A stretch of DNA of 64,000 nt from Rhodospirillales bacterium. GTDB lineage: Bacteria; Pseudomonadota; Alphaproteobacteria; ATCC43930; CGMCC-115725. Location: the NCBI GenBank assembly GCA_947473305.1, contig CANJCB010000003.1, forward strand, positions 62,001-126,000, read 5' to 3'. A program made the position numbers and the translations under genes. Each line of letters begins with the position of its first letter. The stretch's first letter is position 1. Positions 9,518 through 18,051 of the stretch are shown here, piece after piece. The notes below the pieces were generated by a model. It saw only the letters and a program-made list of their open reading frames with translations, made no database searches and was not told the origin of the DNA.

Positions 9518-10753
9518 ATGAAGATCAAGGACGTCATTTCCACGGTCGGCCGCTCGGGCTATTTCAACAAGGACCTCGCCGCCGTGAAGGCGGGGGCCAA
9601 GGCCGATGGCTTTACCTATGTGGGCAAGCCCGTGACGCCCGGCTTTACGCGGGTGCTGCAGCCGGGCGCCGCCGTTTCCGTCATGCTGGTGCTGGAGGAC
9701 GGGCAGGTCGCTTTCGGCGACTGCATGGACGTGATCCTGAGCGCCGTCGCCGGTCGCGATCCCTTGTTCCGGCCGCAGGAGCATATGGACTTCCTGAAGG
9801 GCGAGCTTAGGGAAAGGCTCGTCGGCCGTGACATCTCGAAGTTCCGGCCCGTGGCCGACGAGGTCGACGGGATCACCAAGGGGAACAAGCAGCTGCATAC
9901 GGCGCTGCGCTATGGCATCACCCAGGCGCTGTTGCATGGCGCGGCACTCGCCAATCACAAGCAGATGGCCCAGGTCATCGCCGAGGAATACGACGCGCCC
10001 CTGGCGAAAGCGCCGGTGCCGATCCTCGCCAGCAGTGGGACCGGCGATTGGGAAGGGCTCGATCGGCTCATCCTGAAGGAGGTCGAGATCCTGCCCCATA
10101 GCTCCTTCACCAATGTGGAGCGCGACTTGGGGTGGAAGGGCGAGAAGCTCGTCGCTTATGCAAGCCGCGTGGTGAAGCGGATCAAGGAGATCGGCGAGCC
10201 CGGCTACAAGCCGACGATCCATCTCGACTGCTACGGCACCTTCGGCGAGCTTTTCAACAACGACCTGAAGAAGATCGTCGATTATTGCGGCGCCTTGAAG
10301 GATGCGGTGGGCGACCTTCCCCTGATGATCGAATCGCCGATCATCGCGGCGACCCGCCAGGAGCAGATCGAGATCTATCACAAGCTCTGCCGCGCCGTCG
10401 AAGCCCAGGGCCGGGGTGTCGAGATCATCGTCGACGAATGGTGCAACAACGTCGACGACGTGCGCGATTTCTCCGACGCTCAGGCAGGGCATCTCCTTCA
10501 AGTGAAGATGCCGGACATTGGTGGCCTCAACCGGACCATCGAGGGCGTGCTCTATGCCCGGCGCAAGGGGCTCGGCGTGTCGCTCGGCGGCTCGCTCAAC
10601 GAGACCGACCAATCCGCGCGGATTACCGCCCATGTGGGGCTCGCGACCCAGCCCACCTATATGTTCGCAAAGCCCGGCGCGGGGGGCGATACGGGGCTCA
10701 TGATCGAAGGCAATGAGATGCTGCGGGCGCTGGCGCTGATGGGCAGGGCTTAA
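9518..10753 (+). CDS. Methylaspartate ammonia-lyase
   Basis: 411 residues, enolase superfamily. The enzyme reversibly removes ammonia from L-threo-3-methylaspartate to give mesaconate. The known active site is complete: His194 (ILPHSS), metal ligands Asp237 (HLDCYG), Glu272 (MIESP) and Asp306 (IVDEW), and catalytic Lys330 (QVKMPDIGG). These fall within one residue of the numbering known for the Citrobacter enzyme. The ribosome site AGAGGAG (9501-9507) is 10 bp from the ATG. No glutamate mutase genes are in the window, so the classical glutamate fermentation pair is not here; a role in degrading or making mesaconate-type acids is possible. Confidence 0.92.
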   Translation: MKIKDVISTVGRSGYFNKDLAAVKAGAKADGFTYVGKPVTPGFTRVLQPGAAVSVMLVLEDGQVAFGDCMDVILSAVAGRDPLFRPQEHMDFLKGELRERLVGRDISKFRPVADEVDGITKGNKQLHTALRYGITQALLHGAALANHKQMAQVIAEEYDAPLAKAPVPILASSGTGDWEGLDRLILKEVEILPHSSFTNVERDLGWKGEKLVAYASRVVKRIKEIGEPGYKPTIHLDCYGTFGELFNNDLKKIVDYCGALKDAVGDLPLMIESPIIAATRQEQIEIYHKLCRAVEAQGRGVEIIVDEWCNNVDDVRDFSDAQAGHLLQVKMPDIGGLNRTIEGVLYARRKGLGVSLGGSLNETDQSARITAHVGLATQPTYMFAKPGAGGDTGLMIEGNEMLRALALMGRA

Positions 10754-10820
10754 GGACCGCGCATGGCAGGGTCGTGCGACCCTGTTAGCCTATGACGTGG
10801 CATTGGAATTGCGATACCGT

Positions 10821-10853
10821 GCAGTAACTTCGCAGTAACTTCGCGGTAACGTC
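10821..10853. promoter_or_regulatory. Three tandem 11-bp direct repeats (candidate operator)
   Basis: GCAGTAACTTC occurs twice in tandem, followed by a third copy changed at two positions (GCGGTAACGTC). The block ends 23 bp before the ATG of the DHA2 exporter. An 11-bp period places each copy on about the same face of the helix. It looks like a binding site for a regulator of the exporter, though the factor is unknown. Confidence 0.6.
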
Positions 10854-10876
10854 GCTTTTCCCCGGTCCTCCGCCTA

Positions 10877-12433
10877 ATGTCTGTTCAGGACGGCTCGTCG
10901 CAGCCGATTTTTACGCCACGCGAAATCCTGGCCACCATGGTCGGGCTCATGCTGTCGGCCGTGCTGGCGAGCCTCGACCAGACCATCGTGGCCTCGACCC
11001 TTTCGACCATGGCGCGGGATCTCGACGGCTGGGAGCTGATGCCCTGGGTGGTCACCGGCTATCTGGTGACCTCGACCACGACGACGCCGATCTACGGCAA
11101 GCTCAGCGACCTCTACGGGCGGCGGCCGATCGTCATGGTGTCGCTGGCGCTTTTTGTCCTGACCTCGGTGCTTTGCGCACTGGCTCAGACCATGCCGCAG
11201 CTGATCGTCGCGCGGGTGCTCCAGGGGATTGGCGGCGGCGGGCTCCGGGCGATGACCCAGGCGGTCATGGCCGACCTCGTCCCGCCCCGGGAGCGGGGCC
11301 GGTATCAGGGCATTTTCGTTACGGTCTATGCGCTGTCCACGGCCTTGGGGCCGGTGCTCGGCGGCTTCTTCGTCGATTACCTCTCCTGGCATTGGGTCTT
11401 CTGGATCAATGTGCCTCTGGGGGCGCTGGCCATCGGGCTCTCCAACCGGCAATTGAAGCGGCTGCCGAAGCCGAGCCGGAAGCCGGTCATCGATTGGCTG
11501 GGCGCCTTGCTGATCCTGGCATCCTCGACCCCGATCCTGATCGGTATCGGGCGCGTCGAGCAGTCCGGCGGCTGGGGCACCTTGGATGTGCTGGGGCCGA
11601 TCGCGCTGGGGATCGTGCTGACCGGGGCGCTGATCCTCCGCGAGATGGCGGCGCCGGAACCTATTCTGCCCCCGCGCCTCTTCACGAACCGGCATTACAC
11701 GGCGGCCTGCGTCGTGACCTTCCTGAGCTCGATGATCACCATGGCCATGATCGTGACCACCCCGATCAACTTCCAGCTTACCGCGGGCTTGAGCGCCAAG
11801 GACGCGGGCCTGCGTCTCATCCCCTTCACCGGCGGCATGGCGCTCAGCGCCTTCATCGCGGGTCAGGCCGTCACGGTCCTGGGGCGGTATCGGATATTTC
11901 CCATCATCGGCGCGGCTTCCGCCACGGTTTGCGCGCTGATCCTGGCATATTACGGCGTCGGCCATTCCGTCACGACCGACGTGTTGGCCATCCTGGCGCT
12001 CGGCCTCTGCTTCGGGCTGCAGATGTCGCCGATCACGGTGGCTTGCCAGAACGCGCTGGATTGGCGCGATACGGGCATCGGCATGGCCACCATGATGTTC
12101 GTGCGCCTCATGGCGGGCGCCTTCGGCGTCGCCTTTTTCAGCACCGTGCTGATCGTCAGCCTCAACAACGGCGCGCTGGCCGTGCCGGGTCATGAGGTGC
12201 TGGGCGCCCATCCCGGCATCGCGCTCTTCCATCTGGAGGCGCATCGGGAGCAGATCAGCGACGGGCTGCTTCTCGATCTGGTCGCGGCGATCCGCAACGC
12301 TTTCTCCACCTTCTACCTGACGGCGGCGGGCGTCTCGTTCCTTGGCTTTTTGGGGGCGCTTGCGATCAAGGAAATACCCCTTAAGGAACGCCGGCCGGTG
12401 GTCGCCCCTGCGACCACTGCCGACGCCGACTGA
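10877..12433 (+). CDS. MFS transporter, DHA2 family (EmrB/QacA-like multidrug exporter)
   Basis: 518 residues with a 14-helix hydrophobicity pattern. The first helix carries LASLDQTIVASTLSTMARDL, the DHA2 hallmark with an acidic Asp. Motif A follows as GKLSDLYGRRPIVM. Motif C-like glycine/proline-rich segments (GPVLGGFFVDYLSWHWVFWINVP) mark an exporter. It is an inner-membrane proton antiporter for drugs or small organic molecules. No EmrA-type membrane-fusion partner or TetR regulator adjoins it; three direct repeats lie just upstream. It converges with the DUF1993 gene, with stops 2 bp apart. Confidence 0.95.
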   Translation: MSVQDGSSQPIFTPREILATMVGLMLSAVLASLDQTIVASTLSTMARDLDGWELMPWVVTGYLVTSTTTTPIYGKLSDLYGRRPIVMVSLALFVLTSVLCALAQTMPQLIVARVLQGIGGGGLRAMTQAVMADLVPPRERGRYQGIFVTVYALSTALGPVLGGFFVDYLSWHWVFWINVPLGALAIGLSNRQLKRLPKPSRKPVIDWLGALLILASSTPILIGIGRVEQSGGWGTLDVLGPIALGIVLTGALILREMAAPEPILPPRLFTNRHYTAACVVTFLSSMITMAMIVTTPINFQLTAGLSAKDAGLRLIPFTGGMALSAFIAGQAVTVLGRYRIFPIIGAASATVCALILAYYGVGHSVTTDVLAILALGLCFGLQMSPITVACQNALDWRDTGIGMATMMFVRLMAGAFGVAFFSTVLIVSLNNGALAVPGHEVLGAHPGIALFHLEAHREQISDGLLLDLVAAIRNAFSTFYLTAAGVSFLGFLGALAIKEIPLKERRPVVAPATTADAD

Positions 12434-12435
12434 GG

Positions 12436-12948
12436 TCAGGTATTTGTGCTGTCGCCGGTGAAGTCGCGCTTGCCGAGTTCGACGCCGGCATGGCGCAGGA
12501 TGTCGTAGGTCGTGGTGGCGTGGAAATAGAAGTTGGGCATGGCGAAGCCCAGGAGATAGTTCGCGGCTTTGAAGGTCTTCGGACCCGCCATCATCTGAAG
12601 GACCACGTCCCGGTCTTCCGACCCGTCGATCTGCTCGGGCTTCAGCCCCTTCAAGAAATCGATCGTCTTGGTGATCCGGGCCTTCAGCTGTTCGAAGGTC
12701 GTCTCCCCGTCCTCGAACTTGGGTAATTCCACGCCGGCGATGCGGCCTGCGGAGAGCGCCATGCCGGTCATGGTCCGGATCTGGCGGTGCAGCGGGAACA
12801 TGTCGGGGAAAAGCCGCATGTTGATCAGCGTCGCTTCGTCGATCTTCTTAGCGGCGCAATGGGCTGCGGCCTTGTCGAGCACGGCGATCTGGGCATTGAG
12901 GATCTGCAGGAAAACGTGCACCGAGGCGCGATACATGGAAAGTGGCAT
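12436..12948 (-). CDS. DUF1993 family protein
   Basis: 170 residues from the ATG at 12948, which has a strong site (GGGAGGAAACCT) immediately upstream. An upstream in-frame start at 12990 lacks one. The sequence (SMYRASVHVFLQILNAQIAVLDKAAAHC near the start, FPDMFPLHRQIRTM, and a C-terminal FYFHATTTYDILRHAGVELGKRDF) matches the DUF1993 family, a DinB-like helical-bundle group of unknown role. His residues in PLHRQ and YFHA could bind metal as in DinB folds, by analogy. Soluble, no signal peptide. Confidence 0.85.
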   Translation of the reverse strand: MPLSMYRASVHVFLQILNAQIAVLDKAAAHCAAKKIDEATLINMRLFPDMFPLHRQIRTMTGMALSAGRIAGVELPKFEDGETTFEQLKARITKTIDFLKGLKPEQIDGSEDRDVVLQMMAGPKTFKAANYLLGFAMPNFYFHATTTYDILRHAGVELGKRDFTGDSTNT

Positions 12949-13080
12949 AGGTTTCCTCCCTTTTTGAGAATGCGTGTTGCGGGGGGACATTAGTCAGGTT
13001 CTGCCGCCGCGAGAAGGGATCTTGCCTCGGAAAGGTGCCGGGTATATCGCACCAGGCTCAATCCCGCGAAGGACGCCCCC

Positions 13081-13896
13081 ATGACCGACACTTATGTGCG
13101 CTACGAAACCGAGGGAAAGATCGGCTTCATCACCCTGGCGCGCCCGGCCAAGCTCAACGCCATCAATCAGGCAATGAAGAGCCAGATCATCGATACCTTC
13201 GCCGAGGCCGACAACGATCCCTCCACTTCGGTCATTGTCCTGCGCGCGGAGGGACGCAGCTTCTGCGTCGGTTTCGATATCGGCAACAATCCGGGACGCG
13301 ACGAGAAGCGCGACGATCCCCGGCGCTGGGACGCCTCGATGCACCGGAGCCTGGAAATGGCGCTGGCCCCCTGGCGCAACAACAAGCTCACCATCGCATC
13401 GGTCCAGGGTCATGTGCTGGGCGGCGGCTGCGAATTGGCCATGATGTGTGACATGACCGTGGCCGCCGACAACGCCACTTTCGGCGAGCCCGAGGTTCGT
13501 TTCGCGCATTTGGGTCCCGTGCTGGTCATGCCCTGGATCATCGGGTTGAAGCGGGCGCGGGAAATCCTGTTGTCCGGCGATACCATCGATGCACAGACGG
13601 CGCTGAACTTCGGCATGGTCAACCGGGTCGTGCCCTTGGCCGAATTGGAAGACGCCACCCTCAAATTCGCCAAGCGCTATGCCTTGATCGCGCCGGAGGC
13701 CTTGAAATGGGGCAAGCGCGCGATCAACCGGGGTGCAGAGATCGGTGGTTTCCGTGCCGCCATCGAGGCGGGGGCGGAGGCTCTCACCTCGCTCTGGACG
13801 ATCAAGACCGAAACCGGCGCCGAATTCGATCGCATGGTCGTGGAAAAGGGGCTGAAGGCCGCGCTCGAATGGCGTTCGGGCCAGTTCAAGGAATAG
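13081..13896 (+). CDS. Enoyl-CoA hydratase/isomerase family protein (crotonase fold)
   Basis: 271 residues. Oxyanion-hole segments are GRSFCVGFDIGNN (58-70) and GHVLGGGCELAMM (110-122). Both glutamates used by true enoyl-CoA hydratases are present: Glu118 in GCELA and Glu138 in FGEPEVRF. It is therefore likely active on an acyl-CoA, as a hydratase or isomerase; the exact substrate is not visible. It stands alone, 37 bp before the CobW gene. Confidence 0.9.
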   Translation: MTDTYVRYETEGKIGFITLARPAKLNAINQAMKSQIIDTFAEADNDPSTSVIVLRAEGRSFCVGFDIGNNPGRDEKRDDPRRWDASMHRSLEMALAPWRNNKLTIASVQGHVLGGGCELAMMCDMTVAADNATFGEPEVRFAHLGPVLVMPWIIGLKRAREILLSGDTIDAQTALNFGMVNRVVPLAELEDATLKFAKRYALIAPEALKWGKRAINRGAEIGGFRAAIEAGAEALTSLWTIKTETGAEFDRMVVEKGLKAALEWRSGQFKE

Positions 13897-13933
13897 TGGC
13901 GCCCGGCGCATCAGGCGTCCTAAACTCTCGCCC

Positions 13934-14974
13934 ATGATCGACGAACGCATCCCCATCAGCGTCCTCACCGGCTTCCTCGGCAGTGGGAAGACGACCTTGC
14001 TCAACGCCTGGCTGACCGATCCGGCGCTTGCCGATGCGGCGGTGATCGTCAATGAATTCGGCGAGATCGGCATCGACCATTCTCTCATCGCGTCGAGTTC
14101 GGACAATGCCATCGAGCTTCTCACCGGATGCCTTTGCTGCTCCGTGAGAGGCGATCTGATTTCGACGCTGGAAGAACTGATCGGAAAACGTTTCAGAGGC
14201 GAGGTCAGGCCCTTCGACCGGGTGGTGATCGAAACCACCGGGCTTGCCGATCCGGTGCCGGTTATTCAGGCGCTGACCACCCAACCGGTAAGCGACGACT
14301 ACCGGTTGAGCCGGGTGGTGACCGTGGTCGACGGCATGCAAGGCATGTCGACCCTAGACCGGCAACCCGAAGCGGTGAAGCAGGCGGTGGTCGCCGATCA
14401 GCTCATCGTGACCAAGACGGATCTGGCGCCGAAGGATATCGAGATCCTGAAAGCTCGCCTGAAGCATCTCAATCCCGGAGCGCCCATGGCCTTCGCGCTG
14501 ATGGGGGAAGGGCCGCCGGCCGATTTGCTGCGGGGCACCGACATCTACGACCCTTCGACAAAATTCGAGGAGGTGGCCGCCTGGCTTGCAGCGGATAATT
14601 ATGCCGATCATGGCCACCATCATCACCATGACGTTAACCGCCATGACGAGGCGATCTCCTCCTTCTGCCTGACTTTCGACAAGCCCCTGCATTGGCAGCA
14701 TGTCGCGGCATGGCTGGAGGGGCTGGTGGGAGACGATCTCTTGAGGGTAAAGGGCATCCTCTCGATCGTCGGATGGGACCCGCCCATCGTGTTGCAGGCG
14801 GTTCAAAACCTCTTTCAACCCCCCGCCAGATTGGCCGCCTGGCCGGATAACGATCGTCGCTCCCGCATCGTCTTCATCACCCGCAACATCTCCCGCGGCT
14901 ATGTCGCGGACCGTCTCGCGGAGATTCAGGCGCAAATTCCCGAGGAACTCTTTGAAACGGAGAAAGCCAGGTGA
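13934..14974 (+). CDS. CobW/COG0523-family GTP-binding metallochaperone-like protein
   Basis: 346 residues. The P-loop GFLGSGKTT is at 13-21. The CxCC metal motif follows (Cys66, Cys68, Cys69 in GCLCCSVRGDL), then the GTPase segments EFGEIGIDH and TKTDLAPKD. A His-rich stretch (DHGHHHHHDVNRHDE) in the later third probably binds Zn, Co or Ni. The C-terminal CobW_C domain contains GDDLLRVKGI. The family inserts or traffics metal to a client enzyme. Its stop overlaps the GTG start of the next gene by three bases (GTGA), so the two are translationally coupled; the dehydrogenase itself is not an obvious metal client. Confidence 0.93.
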   Translation: MIDERIPISVLTGFLGSGKTTLLNAWLTDPALADAAVIVNEFGEIGIDHSLIASSSDNAIELLTGCLCCSVRGDLISTLEELIGKRFRGEVRPFDRVVIETTGLADPVPVIQALTTQPVSDDYRLSRVVTVVDGMQGMSTLDRQPEAVKQAVVADQLIVTKTDLAPKDIEILKARLKHLNPGAPMAFALMGEGPPADLLRGTDIYDPSTKFEEVAAWLAADNYADHGHHHHHDVNRHDEAISSFCLTFDKPLHWQHVAAWLEGLVGDDLLRVKGILSIVGWDPPIVLQAVQNLFQPPARLAAWPDNDRRSRIVFITRNISRGYVADRLAEIQAQIPEELFETEKAR

Positions 14975-15918
14975 GCCAGAACGCATCGGGGGGCTCTCCC
15001 TGGGCAGATCGGTCGGTGGCCCTGCTCAATGTCGCGCCCCATTTCGTGACCCAGATCGCGCAGCGGTTCCGCATCCATCGCTGCGAGGAGGCCTTCGATC
15101 CCGAAACCGAGGCGCTCATCAGCCAGTTCGCGCCGGTTAATGGTGCGCTGATCGCCAAATATCCGAAGCTGAGGCTCGTCGCGACGACCATGGCGGGTTA
15201 TGACGCCATTGACACCAAGGCTTTGCAAGAACGCGGGATCCTGCTGTCGACCCGACAATCGATCCCGGATCCCTGCGTTTCCGATCTGGCGTTAGGCTTG
15301 CTGATCGCGGCCCTGCGCCGAATTCCGGCGGCGGAGCGTTTCACGAGAAACGGTAACTGGCCCGGGGGCCGCTTCACCATGACCCGGCGCGTCAGCGGCC
15401 GGCGCATGGGCATTTACGGCATGGGGCGTATCGGCAAGGGCATCGCCCAGCGGGCGGCCGCTTTCGATATGGAGATCGGCTACCATAACCGGACGGCCAA
15501 GGCCGATAGTCCCTATCGCTATTTCCCCACGCTCCTGGAGATGGCGGAATGGTGCGACTATCTGGTCGTCGCCTGTCCCTTGTCGGAGGCGACCCGCCAT
15601 AAGGTCGATGGCAAGGTCATCGCCGCGGTCGGGCCGGAGGGCTGCATCGTCAATATCGCGCGCGGCCCGATCATTGATGAGCCGGCCCTGGTTGAAGCCC
15701 TCGAGAAAGGCCTGCTGGGAAGCGCCGGCCTCGATGTTTTCGAGGACGAGCCCCGCGTGCCAGAGCGGCTCTTCGCGCTCGATAACGTGGTGCTGACGCC
15801 GCATCAAGGTGGAGTGACGCCGGAGAATCACCGGGACGCGATCGCGACGGCCATCGATAATGTGGAGACCTTTTTTCGCACCGGTCGCCCGTTGATCGCG
15901 ATCAACCTCGACGAATAA
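14971..15918 (+). CDS. D-2-hydroxyacid dehydrogenase (NAD(P)-dependent)
   Basis: 315 residues, GTG start overlapping the CobW stop. The Rossmann motif is GMGRIG (150-155). The catalytic trio is Arg231 (NIARGPIID), Glu260 (FEDEP) and His278 (TPHQGG). His followed by Gln-Gly is typical of the glyoxylate/hydroxypyruvate or phenylpyruvate reductase group. It reduces a 2-oxoacid to the D-2-hydroxyacid or the reverse. There is no ACT domain, which separates it from SerA in this window. Confidence 0.92.
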   Translation: MSQNASGGSPWADRSVALLNVAPHFVTQIAQRFRIHRCEEAFDPETEALISQFAPVNGALIAKYPKLRLVATTMAGYDAIDTKALQERGILLSTRQSIPDPCVSDLALGLLIAALRRIPAAERFTRNGNWPGGRFTMTRRVSGRRMGIYGMGRIGKGIAQRAAAFDMEIGYHNRTAKADSPYRYFPTLLEMAEWCDYLVVACPLSEATRHKVDGKVIAAVGPEGCIVNIARGPIIDEPALVEALEKGLLGSAGLDVFEDEPRVPERLFALDNVVLTPHQGGVTPENHRDAIATAIDNVETFFRTGRPLIAINLDE

Positions 15919-15929
15919 CGGGCTCGGCC

Positions 15930-17897
15930 TTATTCCGACGGCTTAGCCCCCGCGGGCTCGCTGCCTTTCGGCGTGACCGGCTGTCCTTTTACGCGAGCGC
16001 CGGCGGTTTGCAGAAGGGCGCGGCAATCGTTGTCCTTGCCGAGGCCGAGCTGGATCGTGAAGAACCCCAAGACGCTCGACAGCACGTTGTCGTCGTCAAC
16101 CACGATCTGAAGACCGGGGCGGATCGTCGGATTCTTGAGCGTGCCCCGAATATTGATGGGGAGGGGCAGCTTGCCCACGCTCGGGTGCTTGGGTTCGCTG
16201 GTGATCTGCATGTCGATGGCTTCGGTCTGGAAATTGACCCGACCCTTGCCCAGGACATTCGCCTCGCTAGTGTCGATCAGCAGGAGATGGCTGTCGAGCA
16301 TGCCCTTCTGAAGCCCGAAATTGGTGACCATGCAATTGAGCGGCGCGCGGTCCGGGATGCCCAGAAGCGATAGGACCGACTTACCAAGATCAAGCCCGGC
16401 GAGATCGACCAGCAGCGCGCTCATGTCGCCGCCCTTCATATACATCGTCAAATCGCCGTCGCCATGGCCGAGGAGTTGCGCCAGCGAATTACCGGTAGAC
16501 TTGATCGTCGCCCGACCGCCCACCAGACCCGCGCCTTTGAAATCCGTGAGCTTCGCGAGCAAGTCCTTGAGGTCGAGCTGGCGGAATTCGATCTCGGCGT
16601 CTGCCTTGACCGGGTCCTGGCGGCCGTCGAGCACGGCATTGATGGAAATCGTCCCCTTTCCGACCCCGAAACTCAAGGGGTGGAGAGTGATCTCGCCATC
16701 GTCGATGGTGAGGTCGGCGACGAAATTGTCGAGCGGTGTCTTGTCGCTGTCGATCCGTTTGCCGGTGTATTTGATCTTGAAATCGGCTGAGCGGATGCGG
16801 GGGAGGTCGAGCGGCAGGTCCGGTATGACCCTTTCGCTGGCCCTCTGGGCCTCGCGTTGCTGTTTCTGCTGCGGCGTTTCCTTGGGGGAATCGCCTTTGC
16901 CGGGTGTCGCGCCGATGAAACCGCCAAGGTCGGCCAGCGCCACCTTGTTGGAGGTCAGCGTCCCCGTGATGAGGGGCCGTTCCCGGTTCGGCTCGATCTG
17001 GAGATCGCCTGAAAGATCGCTGCTGCCAACGGTGCCGGCAAGCTTGGTGAGATGGATCTTGTCGTCGCTGTAGTCGATGGCGCTGCGCAGCTTATAGGGC
17101 GGTGTCGGTGGCAGCGGGATGCCGACCAGGAAATAAAGCTCGCTGAGCGTCGGCCCCTGCATGTCGATCCGCAGGCTCGCTCCGCCCAATTCCAGAGGCC
17201 GCTCCAGAGTGCCTTTCAGCCCAAGTTTGGTCTGCCCCCGAGTCACCTGAAGATCGATGGGATAGGGTTTGCTCGGATCCCGGAACGAGAGCAGCGAGCC
17301 TCCAACGAAATGGCCGGTGAGGTTCTCGCCGTTATAGGAACCCTTCGCATCGATGACGATGTGGGATTCCTGACCATCCTTGGCGGGTTCGGTCCGGATG
17401 GCGACCTGAAAATCGGCTTTGAGTTTGGGATAGGCCAGATGGAAGTTGCCGTCGGTTATCACCAGGTTGCCGATCTGGGGTGGCTTGTCGACGGGTTGAT
17501 CGTCGTGGTGCTGGAAGCCTGCGAAGCTCCAATTGCCGTTGCCGGAAGGACCGGGGCCGATATCGCCCTCGGGTTTTTCGATGACGATCTCCGGGATCAC
17601 GATCTCCTGGTGAAGGAGCGGCCCGAGTTCCAGCTTGGCGGTGATCCGGTTGATCGTCCCGAGACGGGTTCCTTCAGGAAATTCCGGCGGGTTGGCGATG
17701 GAGACGCCGTCGAAAACCAGAAGCGGCTCCCGGTGGAGTCTGACCGAGAAATGCTGGAGCGTGACGGGCCGCCCGAGTGCGGCGGAGGCTTTCGCCTCGA
17801 TCGTCGGCCGGAGCCAGTTCCAGTCCCAGACCAAGCAGGCAACGACAATGACCAGAACGACGACGCCCGATCCGATCAGCCACGGTCTTTTCTTCAC
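15930..17897 (-). CDS. AsmA family protein
   Basis: 655 residues. A single N-terminal membrane anchor (about 5-25) follows MKKRP, and the rest is a long beta-rich periplasmic region. AsmA features are visible: WLRPTIEAKASAALGRPVTL near residue 29-48, GRGRVNFQTEAIDM-like repeats near the C-terminus and KLPLPINIRGTLKNPTIRPG. AsmA-like proteins are thought to form bridge-like grooves moving phospholipid between membranes. It converges with the 2-hydroxyacid dehydrogenase, with stops 11 bp apart. A Lys/Gln-rich charged insertion (KETPQQKQQREAQRASER) lies near the middle. Confidence 0.9.
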   Translation of the reverse strand: MKKRPWLIGSGVVVLVIVVACLVWDWNWLRPTIEAKASAALGRPVTLQHFSVRLHREPLLVFDGVSIANPPEFPEGTRLGTINRITAKLELGPLLHQEIVIPEIVIEKPEGDIGPGPSGNGNWSFAGFQHHDDQPVDKPPQIGNLVITDGNFHLAYPKLKADFQVAIRTEPAKDGQESHIVIDAKGSYNGENLTGHFVGGSLLSFRDPSKPYPIDLQVTRGQTKLGLKGTLERPLELGGASLRIDMQGPTLSELYFLVGIPLPPTPPYKLRSAIDYSDDKIHLTKLAGTVGSSDLSGDLQIEPNRERPLITGTLTSNKVALADLGGFIGATPGKGDSPKETPQQKQQREAQRASERVIPDLPLDLPRIRSADFKIKYTGKRIDSDKTPLDNFVADLTIDDGEITLHPLSFGVGKGTISINAVLDGRQDPVKADAEIEFRQLDLKDLLAKLTDFKGAGLVGGRATIKSTGNSLAQLLGHGDGDLTMYMKGGDMSALLVDLAGLDLGKSVLSLLGIPDRAPLNCMVTNFGLQKGMLDSHLLLIDTSEANVLGKGRVNFQTEAIDMQITSEPKHPSVGKLPLPINIRGTLKNPTIRPGLQIVVDDDNVLSSVLGFFTIQLGLGKDNDCRALLQTAGARVKGQPVTPKGSEPAGAKPSE

Positions 17898-18004
17898 GTC
17901 GACGATCCTTAACCCTGCGGCGACAAAGGCATCGCCGAGCCGAAAAACTTCCGCACAGGATGCTGCGAAGCATTAACCGCTTCGAGCAAGGATCGTTCCG
18001 ATTT

Positions 18005-18040
18005 GAAAAGCATCGGCCGGCGTGCCCAGGCGCGCCGACC
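18005..18040 (-). terminator. Intrinsic terminator after the 18052-19632 binding-protein gene
   Basis: On the minus strand GGTCGGCG pairs with CGCCGGCC around a 10-nt loop (18040-18033 with 18022-18015), then GATGCTTTTC follows. The T-run is short (four T), so strength is uncertain. It lies 12 bp past the stop codon. Confidence 0.55.
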
Positions 18041-18051
18041 GAAGCTCAGCT

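Noticed and set aside
14971-15918. Second serA
   Set aside because: It lacks the intervening and ACT domains; better called a general D-2-hydroxyacid dehydrogenase.
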